A stretch of DNA of 64,000 nucleotides from Polaromonas sp. SP1 (GTDB lineage: Bacteria > Pseudomonadota > Gammaproteobacteria > Burkholderiales > Burkholderiaceae_C). The stretch spans positions 1,054,001 to 1,118,000 of the forward strand of contig NZ_CP031013.1 in assembly GCF_003711205.1 (NCBI RefSeq), read 5' to 3'. The position numbers and the translations under genes are program-made. A model generated the notes under the pieces. That model saw nothing but the letters and a program-made list of their open reading frames with translations, was not told where the DNA came from and did not search any database. Below, piece after piece: positions 29,329-37,742 of this stretch (positions within the stretch are counted from its first letter, which is position 1; each line of letters begins with the position of its first letter).

Positions 29329-29337
29329 CGAGACAAT
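29289..29337. repeat. Transposon left end with two TnsB-type binding sites
   Basis: After the terminal TGTTAAGGATC come AACAGTTAATGAGAAA (29300-29315) and ACTAGTTAGCGAGACAAT (29320-29337). They match the sites of the right end in the same inward orientation. Confidence 0.8.
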
Positions 29338-29505
29338 TCAACATGGAATGCATGTGATTCACCGCTATGTGTTCCGAAAATCTATTTAAGATCAACGATC
29401 TTTGCCAATATTAGACGGGAAATGGCATACAAACAAAAGCCATATTTTTAACGTGCGTCTGGGTCGCACCAACAGGATATCCAAATCGCCTCCTTAAGGG
29501 CGTGA
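29338..29505. other. Transposon left-end spacer without a gene
   Basis: An AT-richer stretch between the terminal repeats and the RNA promoter. I see no convincing open frame or further binding repeat in it. Confidence 0.5.
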
Positions 29506-29533
29506 TTGACAATTAACGTCAATGAGTTAGAAT
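29506..29533 (+). promoter_or_regulatory. Strong sigma-70-like promoter for the structured RNA
   Basis: TTGACA (29506-29511), a 16-bp spacer and TAGAAT (29528-29533). The predicted start (about 29540-29541) is exactly where sequence similarity to the second RNA copy begins. Confidence 0.75.
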
Positions 29534-29540
29534 GATCGCT

Positions 29541-29743
29541 AAGTGTTGGCCCGTCGGCGTTTCCGGACGTTGAACTTGGTTAAACAGCGTCATGAAAATG
29601 ACGTGAAAGAAGTAGCACAGCGGGGTCGTGAAAACGTGTGAGCAGCTACTCTCCACCACGCAAGTGGCTCCACCCAGAGTGGAATACCCAAGAGATCCCC
29701 GCGAACTATTCTCTAAAAAGCCTCCATCCGGAGGCTTTTTTTT
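29541..29743 (+). ncRNA. Candidate structured RNA, copy L (own promoter and terminator)
   Basis: A ~166-nt element (29541-29706) plus terminator. It has no sustained open frame and is similar to an inverted copy at 35857-36023. Visible helices: GCGTCAT/ATGACGT closed by a GAAA loop (29587-29604); AGTAGC/GCTACT (29611-29616 with 29645-29650), which becomes AGCAGC/GCTGCT in the other copy, a compensatory U-A to C-G change; CGT-GAAA-ACG (29627-29636); CCAC-GCAA-GTGG (29656-29667); TCCAC/GTGGA (29669-29683). GCGGGG (29620-29625) can pair with CCCCGC (29697-29702) across the AGTAGC helix, forming a pseudoknot. Similarity stops right after CCCCGC. I recognise no named RNA family. Confidence 0.65.
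29715..29743 (+). terminator. Rho-independent terminator of the structured RNA
   Basis: The stem GCCTCC/GGAGGC with loop ATCC (29720-29735) is followed by eight T. The A-run before it makes it bidirectional, so it can also end the convergent gene whose stop is at 29749. Confidence 0.9.
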
Positions 29744-29748
29744 GCTCC

Positions 29749-30276
29749 TCAAGGGGCCCATATCTTCCCCAGCACCTCCACGAAGGGCAAAACCCGCTTC
29801 GAGTGGGGCGCCGGAACGTTCGCCAGCAATGGATATGCACTTTCTACGTAGATGCGTATGCGCTTCTCTTTGTTGGGCTCGCTCTCTTTTTCAGCGCTCA
29901 TAAAAATGTAGTAGCTGATCGGGGTCACGACACCATCAAGAGTTTCTTCCAAATTATCAATCCGGAAAAAATTGTCATGCCTGGATTTGTGGACATCCCC
30001 TTGAGCGGCAATCAGCGCATCGATGGATGCAACCAAGTTGAACGACAAGTTATACCGTCGAAGATCAAACACTCGATCTCGCGCTCCGTCGGCCACTTTC
30101 ATGCCAGCGGGCATAACCTCTCCCTCGGAAAGTCCACGAGAATAGCAATGCGGGGAAAACCGAAACTCAACCAGGATTTTTTTGGTAAAACCACCTTTTA
30201 AAGGAACGTCAATCTTGCGTTCGAACTTCGAGAGATGCGAGAGACTGTAAGAGACACCATTGATTTGCAAAGCCAT
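29749..30276 (-). CDS. Hypothetical protein
   Basis: A 175-residue soluble protein starting MALQINGVSYSLSHLSKFER (an upstream start at 30342 is also open). FRFSPHCYSRGLSEGE and RYNLSFNLVASIDALI look like a conserved family of unknown function that I have seen only as hypothetical proteins. No signal peptide or membrane segment. It converges on the structured RNA and shares its bidirectional terminator. It is transposon cargo of unknown role. Confidence 0.65.
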   Translation of the reverse strand: MALQINGVSYSLSHLSKFERKIDVPLKGGFTKKILVEFRFSPHCYSRGLSEGEVMPAGMKVADGARDRVFDLRRYNLSFNLVASIDALIAAQGDVHKSRHDNFFRIDNLEETLDGVVTPISYYIFMSAEKESEPNKEKRIRIYVESAYPLLANVPAPHSKRVLPFVEVLGKIWAP

Positions 30277-30392
30277 AGCTCGATTATCAGTAGGACTGAG
30301 ATAGTTTGGTCTTTGGCGAAATCTCCATTTCAAGCAGTTCAAACTTCAGTGTGAAGCCTAAAGTCCGGCCGCCTAACAAGCCATAAGCACCA

Positions 30393-31106
30393 ATGCCCAT
30401 AATCCGTGTCAACACTGGCCTTTCGCGTCAATTGCTAGAACAAGACCGGCATGGAGAGGCGATCTACCCAGAGAAGTCGGCAACCGTCAACGTCTGCGTT
30501 GTGAACGAACTGATCCTGCCGGCCGGCAAGCTTGCATTCAATGTAGTGGCCAAGATCGCAAAAGCACACCTTTCATCGCCAAAAGACGCTGAGGCTGTCG
30601 CTATCGGATGGCTAAAGAAAGAATTGCCAGAGCGCCTAGCCAAGGCCAATCATTGGAATTTTTTCGGCCTCACATGGATAGAGCCAGAAGGCCCTCCGAT
30701 GATCTCGGATGCAAGCCTGCACCACCCTGATGAGCAGGCGACCGAACTGACGGCTCATCTCCTGCCATTGGCGGAAGGCGCTATTGCCCACATCCAGAAC
30801 TTGAGAGAATCTTTCGAAGCAGCCAAAAGCAAACTCGGGGAATTCGCCAGCACAAACACAGCGCTGGGCTTTACCGTCACCGCTGGGGAAGCCCGCTCTC
30901 TGCTAAGAACTATCGAAGGCATTCTGGATGCCTCTGCAGATATGGGTGGTTACGAAGCCAGCAGGGCACGCGCGGCAGCAGCAGACTACGCAGAACTTGC
31001 ACGGCGGAAAAATGAAGTCAACCATCTCTACCAAAACTCCTTGCACGCCCTTAGGACCTTTGTGTACAGGGTGGATTTCCCGTCCACGTGGTGCCGGCGC
31101 CCATGA
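30393..31106 (+). CDS. Hypothetical protein
   Basis: A 237-residue protein with no recognised domain. The first 100 residues look globular (VNVCVVNELILPAGKLAFNV); the rest is mainly helical and charged, probably coiled coil (LPLAEGAIAHIQNLRESFEA, RAAAADYAELARRKNEVNHL). It is 70 bp upstream of the TnsE-like gene on the same strand and may share its transcript. Confidence 0.6.
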   Translation: MPIIRVNTGLSRQLLEQDRHGEAIYPEKSATVNVCVVNELILPAGKLAFNVVAKIAKAHLSSPKDAEAVAIGWLKKELPERLAKANHWNFFGLTWIEPEGPPMISDASLHHPDEQATELTAHLLPLAEGAIAHIQNLRESFEAAKSKLGEFASTNTALGFTVTAGEARSLLRTIEGILDASADMGGYEASRARAAAADYAELARRKNEVNHLYQNSLHALRTFVYRVDFPSTWCRRP

Positions 31107-31176
31107 ACTTAAACGCACTCATCCCTACGATGCCCCTGACGTTCACCAGCCGACCAAGATAGATTGCAGTCCGTAG

Positions 31177-32943
31177 GTGAGTGACTTTCTTGCAATGTGC
31201 GCAGAAGTGGAGCTTCAGTGGAAGCTTGCCAGGAGGCCGCACTATGCGCCGTCGATTTCGGCTTTCCCAAAAGGCCTCTGGAGAATTGACTGGATCGGCG
31301 ATCTGGCTTTTCCAGATAGGACTGTTCGGCGAAAACAATCTTCTGTTTTCGTGCACCTGTCGAGACTGAAATCCGAGTCCATCCTGGACGAGCCTCACTT
31401 GCTCCTCTACCCGGATTGCACCGCTCCAGCGCGTTTTCAAAAAAAGATTTGGGTATCAGTTGGCGCACTCTCGCTGCTAAGGGTAGGCGACATTTGGCGA
31501 GACGGAAAACTCGAGGATCAACCGGATTACGAGCAGGAAACTTTTGCGGACGTACAGGTTGACGGCTCGACCTCGCACATCATCAAAGCGGGGCTGAAGC
31601 AGGATGACGTGAACGGCTACCTTCTACCTCTCGCGGAACACCCTTGGCATGTCAACTGCACCCAGTCTTATTGCGTCATGGTGCGTCTCAACGAGGATCG
31701 TCGACTCATTATTCCGTGCATGGAGCTTGTACGTTTTTACTTTGGCTCATCCAGCGAGTTGCTCTCAAGGATTTTTTTGCCTGGACTGAAGCGCGAAACG
31801 CTCTATTCCAAGGCGACTTTTCATCTTCTCTCCGGACATCTCAACCTCGACCTGGCTGAAGGTATTTCTGGAGCCTCTGCCGCAGACATCGGGCGCATAT
31901 CCCAGAACCCGCACGCGTGGCGCGCGGCTGTTCGCGTGTCTACTTCAGCACTCACCGCATCCATAAAGGGAGCCCAAATCTACCCACAGACGTTGTTCCC
32001 GTTTGAAGGGATGACCACACTCATGGCGTCGGGAAAATGGTTGTCGAATGCCGGCAAGCCACGGTCTACTTTTCTCGTGTACCGTTTGAAAAGCTGCTCC
32101 TACCCCTTTCCATTCCGAGCTCTAAAGTACGAAGCAAAATCAGTTCGCGCGCGGTCATGGGCGCCGCAGGGTGCGTCTTCCGACGTCAAGACAGGCACCC
32201 AAGGATCTTCGCAGAGCGGAACCCAGACTATCGTCGAGAAAGACGCGTCAAACAACCTAGCCGCGAAGCGGCGCATTATTCACCACGAGTCAAAGTTTCC
32301 TGATCTCCTACCCAAGTACGTCTGGAAGGCTCGCACCCTTAACGCAAGTGGGTCGCGTCATACAAGCTCCGCTGATGTTGCCCAAGCCGCCGTCGGGGAG
32401 GGTGGCTCCGAGCGACGCGTCCGCTCTGTCGATTTACTGGTACTGCAGGGCCGACCCGGCCAGCGACGGCTCCCCGATTTTTTGCGAGCGACCGTTGAGG
32501 AAGCTTTGTTGATCAAAGACATTGGCATCGAGGTGCTGACCTCCAGTGATCACGATGGGTGGACCGTCCCAGTGACGTTGCTTGCCGATGAAGACGGTGA
32601 GCTCGACTCAAAGTTATTCTTCGAATCCGCCGCCGGAATACCTACATTGCGACGCGCGTGCGTTCTGGCGTTTCGCAAAGCCGAGGTCTCGAGCTTTGTG
32701 GTGATCATTGAGGCGCCTTCGCCTTGCATTCGCCTGTACGCTCCTGTCGTCGATAGTGATAGCCCATTGTGGGACGCCTTGAGCCGCGCGACCGCGGACT
32801 TTCTGCGAGAGCCCAAATCGGAAAATATATCCTTATCGGAGCGGGTCAGTCTGGCTTTTAAGAATATGTTCCCGCAGAACGTGTGCCCGCCTGAAGACAT
32901 CAAATCGAGTGAGATACCCCATGAAAACAGTAGCCTCTTTTGA
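31177..32943 (+). CDS. Possible TnsE-like transposon protein
   Basis: A 588-residue protein beginning at GTG 31177 (or ATG 31195). I compare it with TnsE from the domain layout: an N-terminal beta-rich part, a middle block IIPCMELVRFYFGSSSELL resembling the conserved middle of TnsE, a long disordered linker (about residues 310-400, rich in Ser, Thr and Gln), and a C-terminal alpha/beta domain (VDLLVLQGRPGQRRLPDFLR, then VVIIEAPSPCIRLYAPVVDS). The match is from memory and weak. A degenerate second copy of its last 35 codons lies downstream (33718-33810). It overlaps the following membrane-protein gene by 23 bp. Confidence 0.4.
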   Translation: MSDFLAMCAEVELQWKLARRPHYAPSISAFPKGLWRIDWIGDLAFPDRTVRRKQSSVFVHLSRLKSESILDEPHLLLYPDCTAPARFQKKIWVSVGALSLLRVGDIWRDGKLEDQPDYEQETFADVQVDGSTSHIIKAGLKQDDVNGYLLPLAEHPWHVNCTQSYCVMVRLNEDRRLIIPCMELVRFYFGSSSELLSRIFLPGLKRETLYSKATFHLLSGHLNLDLAEGISGASAADIGRISQNPHAWRAAVRVSTSALTASIKGAQIYPQTLFPFEGMTTLMASGKWLSNAGKPRSTFLVYRLKSCSYPFPFRALKYEAKSVRARSWAPQGASSDVKTGTQGSSQSGTQTIVEKDASNNLAAKRRIIHHESKFPDLLPKYVWKARTLNASGSRHTSSADVAQAAVGEGGSERRVRSVDLLVLQGRPGQRRLPDFLRATVEEALLIKDIGIEVLTSSDHDGWTVPVTLLADEDGELDSKLFFESAAGIPTLRRACVLAFRKAEVSSFVVIIEAPSPCIRLYAPVVDSDSPLWDALSRATADFLREPKSENISLSERVSLAFKNMFPQNVCPPEDIKSSEIPHENSSLF

Positions 32944-33652
32944 GCTTACACGTCAACTGATCGAAGGCTGCGAGCTCGCAATTACACGGGGATATCCAAG
33001 ATCCATTCCAAAATGGATTCCTAAATTACTGGTGACCTGGTTTGCTGCCGCGGAACTCATTGCTGCGGGAGCATACGCAAGCGTGATGACTTTTGCGTTC
33101 TGGTGTGGTCTGACACTATTTAGCGCGCTCGTTTACGCTATGTTGCGTTGGACCCACTGGATAGCTCCGCAAGCCCTGGAAGGCTATTTCTATGCGTGGC
33201 TCGTTTTGGCAACAATCTGCTTAGTGGCAGGAAGGCCCAGTACAACGGCTTTTCCAGGATGGGCAGCCCGGAATATTTCGGCCGCCAAGCAACGTTTCCC
33301 CGAATTAGACGATCTGCACGAACGTGACTTAGATGGCATACGATATTTTCTCGCAGTTGCTCAGGAGTCGAGCAAGCGAAGGACCACGGCGCTGTGGTGG
33401 ATGATTGGATCGGTCTGGGCGGTCAGCGCGTGGATGGTCACAAAAGGATTCGATTTGAAGCAGGGAGAAATAATCAGCTACGCGATCCTTCCTGCAATAG
33501 GCTGCCTCTTGTTATCAGGCTTGGTCGCCGCCCACACCAGGGCCGTGAGCAACGTCTACGGCCTTTGTGCGATATTGCTGATGGACAGGCAAACGAGCAT
33601 TGCCTCAAAAGCTCAGGCAGACAGTAAACGGCGGCCGAGCAGGGTCAGATAG
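32921..33652 (+). CDS. Integral membrane protein of unknown function
   Basis: A 243-residue protein with about five hydrophobic segments (LVTWFAAAELIAAGAYASVM; FWCGLTLFSALVYAML; GYFYAWLVLATICLVAG; TTALWWMIGSVWAVSAWM; ISYAILPAIGCLLLSGLVAA). ATG 32921 is chosen; a GTG at 32909 is in frame. The start lies inside the 3' end of the preceding gene, so coupling is likely and the two may function together. No family recognised. Confidence 0.7.
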   Translation: MKTVASFELTRQLIEGCELAITRGYPRSIPKWIPKLLVTWFAAAELIAAGAYASVMTFAFWCGLTLFSALVYAMLRWTHWIAPQALEGYFYAWLVLATICLVAGRPSTTAFPGWAARNISAAKQRFPELDDLHERDLDGIRYFLAVAQESSKRRTTALWWMIGSVWAVSAWMVTKGFDLKQGEIISYAILPAIGCLLLSGLVAAHTRAVSNVYGLCAILLMDRQTSIASKAQADSKRRPSRVR

Positions 33653-33717
33653 AAGGCATATGTAGCAAGCGCGGTAAAACCCGTTAAGTGAACGACTCGC
33701 AACTTGAAACCGGTATC

Positions 33718-33810
33718 CGCCTGCACCCTGCCGTCATCGATAGCGAAAACCTGTTATGAGGCGCGCTGCGCCATGCAACTGCAGAATTTCTGCGAGGGCC
33801 AAGTCGGACC
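33718..33810 (+). pseudogene. Degenerate fragment of a paralogue of the 31177-32943 gene
   Basis: The translated fragment RLHPAVIDSENLL-stop-GALRHATAEFLREG aligns with RLYAPVVDSDSPLWDALSRA then TADFLREP near the end of the upstream gene. It contains an in-frame stop, has no start and ends after about 31 codons. It is a remnant of a second, diverged copy of that gene. I see nothing else in 33653-33919. Confidence 0.7.
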
Positions 33811-33919
33811 ATGTGCCTCTATCAAAGCAGGTCCTTCTCGCATCTTTATAGATGCGTCATCAGAGATCATGTGACCCTCGAAGACTCAACGGACGGAGCC
33901 AATAACGGAGGCTCAACTT

Positions 33920-35173
33920 TCAATAGTCCTCCAAGTCAACATCGTCGTGGTCGTCGTATTTGTAGACATCTCCGGAATCCAAAAATACAGATACCTCGCT
34001 GTGGATGTATGCAACTGATTGAGTTTTGTACAGCTTAATGCTGTCTTCAACGTAATCGATGCCAAACTTTTGTTGAGTTGTTGGATCCAGCCAGTCTTTT
34101 TTCTGCGGGAAGATAACGAGATTGACGCCCTCATTTTTTTGGGTTGACTTGAAGAGTATTCCATCAAACGGGTTTTTGACAACATGCGCCAGGAACTCAG
34201 CCATAGTCTGAGTAATTAGATAGTCGGACTCGTGGCCCGGGACGATTGGCTGAGCGATAAGTCTATGTAGTTGCCGAAGAAATAACGCTCTCTCGACTTC
34301 GTCGCTGAAATCAGGCTGAAAATAACTCAGAGCTTTGCCCGAACGAGCGCGATCCAACCGAGAGAAATCGAGTACTCGAAGTGGCCTGGTGGTAGTGAGG
34401 GTTATGACTACCAACTCATTGGCTATCGCTGGCCTCATTTCTGCCAAACAGGTTTCAAAGTCAAGCGCACCGTAAAGTACTGAAACCCCTTCCGCATTCA
34501 TCCGGCCGGCTCTTGCAGCCTGGTCAGGCGGGGGACCAACATGTTTCAGCGGCTCCGAATACATTTGCTTCAGCAAATCACCCCCGCCACAAACGCGCGC
34601 TCGAAACAACTGCGTTCCCATTGGCAGCTCGGAAACAACAGAGCCGTTGTCGTCAAAACTTTTTAAATCGTCGACGCTTGAAAACAACCAGGTAAAGAGC
34701 TCTTGCGCCTCGGTACTAAAGAATCTACGGGTGTGCTTTAACTCCTGCAGCGTATATTGCCATTTCGCATGAAGGTGACCGGTTCCAACTCTCGTAGGAA
34801 CATAATTTGAGGTGTCGTCCCAGAACGGCGAGTCGCCATCTCTAGGGTCATAGTCTTCCGAACGCACTACGGCTTCAACTAGTTCGTCCTCAAAGCTCAC
34901 ATATTGACCCAGCACCTCCTGAACCGCATAACTCATCGGGTCGCCGGACTGCTCTTCATGTCCATAAGATACGCCCTGTTGAAAGTGTTCCATCATGTGC
35001 GGTTCGATGAATGCTGCCAAAGCGTCTACATCAAGCGCAGGGTGTGTGTCTTCGCCGCATTCTGAACATGTAAGCTTCTCACCTTCCTCTTCAATGTGTT
35101 TTTTTAGGAAGAGGTCTTCGGCACACTCACTGCAAAGTGCATGATCCGAACCGTCGGACTGTCTCGCGCTCAT
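33920..35173 (-). CDS. RES-domain toxin with HEPN/RES N-terminal zinc region
   Basis: A 417-residue protein. The N-terminus has two CxxC pairs (CSEC at 14-17, CSEC at 36-39), a likely zinc ribbon of the HEPN/RES-associated type. A RES domain spans about residues 186-400: LFRARVCGG with conserved Arg, and EGVSVLYGALDFETCLAEMR with the Glu and Ser region that name the family. RES toxins of the Res-Xre type degrade NAD+. Here the partner is not a Xre/DUF2384 antitoxin but a HEPN protein whose gene overlaps by 4 bp (ATGA). An abortive-infection or toxin role is inferred. Confidence 0.78.
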   Translation of the reverse strand: MSARQSDGSDHALCSECAEDLFLKKHIEEEGEKLTCSECGEDTHPALDVDALAAFIEPHMMEHFQQGVSYGHEEQSGDPMSYAVQEVLGQYVSFEDELVEAVVRSEDYDPRDGDSPFWDDTSNYVPTRVGTGHLHAKWQYTLQELKHTRRFFSTEAQELFTWLFSSVDDLKSFDDNGSVVSELPMGTQLFRARVCGGGDLLKQMYSEPLKHVGPPPDQAARAGRMNAEGVSVLYGALDFETCLAEMRPAIANELVVITLTTTRPLRVLDFSRLDRARSGKALSYFQPDFSDEVERALFLRQLHRLIAQPIVPGHESDYLITQTMAEFLAHVVKNPFDGILFKSTQKNEGVNLVIFPQKKDWLDPTTQQKFGIDYVEDSIKLYKTQSVAYIHSEVSVFLDSGDVYKYDDHDDVDLEDY

Positions 35174-35715
35174 TCCAAAGCCTGATTGAGTCGAGAATCG
35201 GTAGCGTCTACCAGCGCTTTGAGGAAGCGAATGGCCTTGTCCAAATCATCGCGTTTGACCAAATGCGGGGCAGAAGACGCGCCGGCAATCACAGGTTTGG
35301 AACGATGCACGGCGTCACCTCTTTTCGATATGAGATCGTCCAAATTTTTCCGGGCCTTTGCGCTGTCAAAGTTTGACCACTCCCAGCAGGCTGTCACGTC
35401 GACTTCCAAAAAATCAAGGAAAAGCTTTCGCACCTTCTCCGAGGTGGGGTTATGAAAGCGTTTGAGTTCGTCCTCTAGGCGTTTGAGTACAAACGTCCCC
35501 ACATAACTCCCGTTTACCACGCGAAGGCGCGTGGTCACCTCCTCAAGAATTCGATCTTCGACATATGTTTCCCAGGCAGTCAAAGCCATAACCAAACCTG
35601 CCCGTTTGAGAACATCGGCACTTTGGGGAGGCGGTTTTGGTAGCGCATCAAAATGCGCCAACAGCTCTTCCGCGTCTTTGATTGACGTTTCAAATGATAT
35701 TTTGGCTTTGGACAT
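35170..35715 (-). CDS. HEPN-domain protein (RiboL-PSP-HEPN type)
   Basis: A 181-residue, all-helical protein. AGLVMALTAWETYVEDRILE is the first conserved HEPN helix, and R132-G-D-A-V-H137 in SKRGDAVHRSKP matches the R-x4-H catalytic motif of HEPN RNases. The ATG at 35715 is preferred over a TTG at 35772. It is co-transcribed with, and overlaps, the RES gene. About 140 bp upstream on the same strand ends the second copy of the structured RNA. It may be an RNase toxin, an antitoxin for RES, or a second effector; the sequence does not decide. Confidence 0.75.
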   Translation of the reverse strand: MSKAKISFETSIKDAEELLAHFDALPKPPPQSADVLKRAGLVMALTAWETYVEDRILEEVTTRLRVVNGSYVGTFVLKRLEDELKRFHNPTSEKVRKLFLDFLEVDVTACWEWSNFDSAKARKNLDDLISKRGDAVHRSKPVIAGASSAPHLVKRDDLDKAIRFLKALVDATDSRLNQALE

Positions 35716-35856
35716 AAAGGTATTTTGTGATGCCTTCGAGTAAATCACCGACTCACTAGATGACTTTACCAATCTTACGAATTAAGAGAAACGGCGTTTG
35801 GGCCTTTTCTCCAGGGAGTTGCAAGGATGCCTGGTGCTTTTGCCAAGCATTGGAAA

Positions 35857-36023
35857 AGTTCGCGGGGATCTCTTTGATATTCCACTCTGGGGTGGAACCA
35901 CTTTCATGGCGTAGAGCAGCTGTTCACACGTTTTCACGACCCCGCTGGGCTGCTTCTTTCACGTCAATCATGACGCTGCCTCGCTAAGTTCAACGTCCGG
36001 AAACGCCAACTAGCCAAGCACTT
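35857..36023 (-). ncRNA. Candidate structured RNA, copy R (upstream of HEPN-RES)
   Basis: The minus strand matches copy L along its whole length, from AAGTG at 36023 to GCGAACT at 35857. The CGT-GAAA-ACG hairpin and the GCGGGG/CCCCGC long-range pair are conserved. The six-base helix is AGCAGC (35954-35949) with GCTGCT (35920-35915), compensatory to copy L. The hairpin CCAT-GAAA-GTGG keeps pairing through a wobble and keeps a GNRA loop. A -10-like TACGAT lies 6 bp before the start, but the -35 is poor. No terminator follows, so it may read through into HEPN-RES as a leader. Confidence 0.6.
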
Positions 36024-36109
36024 GACGATATCGTATCTCACCGAGTTCGATTGAGTGATGAGAATGACGTCAACAGAGGGGGAGTCAGCGTCCAACGCCT
36101 TGCACCAAA

Positions 36110-36385
36110 TTAGCTTTTCGCCTTAGGCAGGTACTTGACTTCTTTCCGATATCGCTTGATCACAGACGTCAACAGCTCGGAAAGTTCACACTCCAAGCCC
36201 TCACTCAAGCGATAAATCACCGCCAAAGTCGGCTGATTCTTACCCGTCTCAATCTTGCCAACAAAGGTTCGATTGACTTCCGCGCGGAGGGCCAACTGCT
36301 CCTGGCTGATTCCCAACTCAGTCCGGCGCGATTTCAGTTCGGCCGCAAACGACCGTAACAAAGCGAAATCGAGATCTGAGCGCAT
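36110..36385 (-). CDS. XRE-family helix-turn-helix regulator
   Basis: A 91-residue DNA-binding protein made almost entirely of one Cro/CI helix-turn-helix: ELKSRRTELGISQEQLALRA, then EVNRTFVGKIETGKNQPTLA. It ends with a basic tail. It lies upstream of the structured RNA, HEPN and RES genes on the same strand, and is divergent from the membrane-protein gene at 36491, so it probably controls one or both directions. Confidence 0.88.
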   Translation of the reverse strand: MRSDLDFALLRSFAAELKSRRTELGISQEQLALRAEVNRTFVGKIETGKNQPTLAVIYRLSEGLECELSELLTSVIKRYRKEVKYLPKAKS

Positions 36386-36490
36386 GCGCTGACTGTGCGC
36401 AAATCAGAGCATTTACGCACCCGCATATATGGTACAAACGACATCAGGCCGGCCTAAAAGGGAGGTTGTCCAGCAATTTGAGTTAGTCGG

Positions 36491-37183
36491 ATGAAAACCA
36501 ATATGAGCTCAGAGTTAAGGATTGGAAACAAGTCCGTCGGACTTATTGCCGTGAGAGGCGTGGTGGCCGAAAGCAGCTCTAGCAGCGCCCGGGACTATTC
36601 AGAGCGGTTTTCAAACCTTATGGGTGGGATGTATCTGCACAGCGAGCTTCGGAACGAAACCAGCTTCTTCCTGCAGCGTGACGACGGCGGCGAACTGGCT
36701 GTCAGCTTTCCCGCGCAGATTCCACTACGAGGTGGTCACAGGGTAATGGTTGTTTATGGAACGTGCAGCGACGGCAAGTCGGTGAATGCCATTGCGATGT
36801 TCAATGAGACGCTCGGGTCAAGCTACGAATTACCCGTTGATCGGCTGCTGTCCCGGCTCGACATCAAGTACAGCCGGACAACGGTATCGAATCTCGGCTG
36901 CCTGAGCATGGTGGGCCTAGTCGCTTTTGTGATTCTCGCGGCGGTGTTTTTTCCCAAATACTGGGTTCCTTGCACCGTCACCTCACCTTACTTTTGGATG
37001 GTGGTGGGTGGCGTCTTTGTGGCTTCCATGGCGGGCGCCTATGTCATCGACCCATTGATCAACATGGGTGAGATGAAAAAAATAGGCAAGTCTCTTCAGA
37101 CCGCGGTCGCAGAGCTGCAGGCTGGTCTTGACCAACCGAAGGCACCGGCGGTGAGCGATACGGCCGGATTGCCAGGTACCTGA
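36491..37183 (+). CDS. Hypothetical membrane protein with two C-terminal helices
   Basis: A 230-residue protein: a polar N-terminal domain of about 130 residues with beta-strand character (ELAVSFPAQIPLRGGHRVMV), then two membrane helices (LGCLSMVGLVAFVILAAVFF; YFWMVVGGVFVASMAGAYVI) and a cytoplasmic tail. Met5 is a second possible start. No family recognised. It is divergent from the XRE regulator. Confidence 0.68.
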   Translation: MKTNMSSELRIGNKSVGLIAVRGVVAESSSSSARDYSERFSNLMGGMYLHSELRNETSFFLQRDDGGELAVSFPAQIPLRGGHRVMVVYGTCSDGKSVNAIAMFNETLGSSYELPVDRLLSRLDIKYSRTTVSNLGCLSMVGLVAFVILAAVFFPKYWVPCTVTSPYFWMVVGGVFVASMAGAYVIDPLINMGEMKKIGKSLQTAVAELQAGLDQPKAPAVSDTAGLPGT

Positions 37184-37236
37184 ACGTCCCTGCCGGTGGA
37201 ATACACCCGCGCAATAGTCCAGATTGTTTCACTCCA

Positions 37237-37695
37237 ATGTTCCTTACACACGAAGCCCACAGATCCCGCCTATCTGACTACTTACCTGACATTGGCGAGA
37301 CCTACTGGCGCGTCGCTCAGGTGGTCATAAATCAGCCGTGGTTCGTCGTGAAGGCCGTGCATACAGAACGATGCGAGGAGGGGGAGGAGACCAGAACACA
37401 TCGGACTATGCTGTTTTCCAGCATCGTTGACATAGATGACGCCATGCGCGGAAAGACCGCCCATGTGCTGCAGGTGGCCGCAGCCTTTATTGTCACGCCG
37501 GCCTATATGAACAATACCGATGGCTGGAAGATGGAGCGCCTCAGTGCGGTATGGACTGCAAAGGAGCCTCGGGAGCCGACGCAGACCGTGCACATCTTTG
37601 AAACCGTTGAAGGCAACGCCTACTCGACGTCTGCCCTAGATACATCTGTTGGAGAGCTTCGGTACAGGATGTTGAGGCTGGTTTTCCAAAGCTAG
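37237..37695 (+). CDS. Hypothetical protein
   Basis: A 152-residue soluble protein, 53 bp after the membrane-protein gene. Features such as GETYWRVAQVVINQPWFVVK and VLQVAAAFIVTPAYM suggest a compact alpha/beta fold. No recognised family and no signal peptide. Probably in one transcript with its neighbour. Confidence 0.6.
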   Translation: MFLTHEAHRSRLSDYLPDIGETYWRVAQVVINQPWFVVKAVHTERCEEGEETRTHRTMLFSSIVDIDDAMRGKTAHVLQVAAAFIVTPAYMNNTDGWKMERLSAVWTAKEPREPTQTVHIFETVEGNAYSTSALDTSVGELRYRMLRLVFQS

Positions 37696-37742
37696 TTGAA
37701 TGAGTCTTTCATCATCAGCTTTCTAGGCAGTCAAGGCTAAAG

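Noticed and set aside
33653..33919. Short plus-strand frames between the membrane protein and the RES gene
   Set aside because: The only meaningful signal is the decayed paralogue fragment with a stop; the remaining frames show no protein character.
29541..36023. The two inverted RNA copies read as ends of a nested insertion element
   Set aside because: No transposase lies between them, no target duplication flanks them, and the similarity boundaries coincide with a promoter start and a helix end rather than with terminal repeats.
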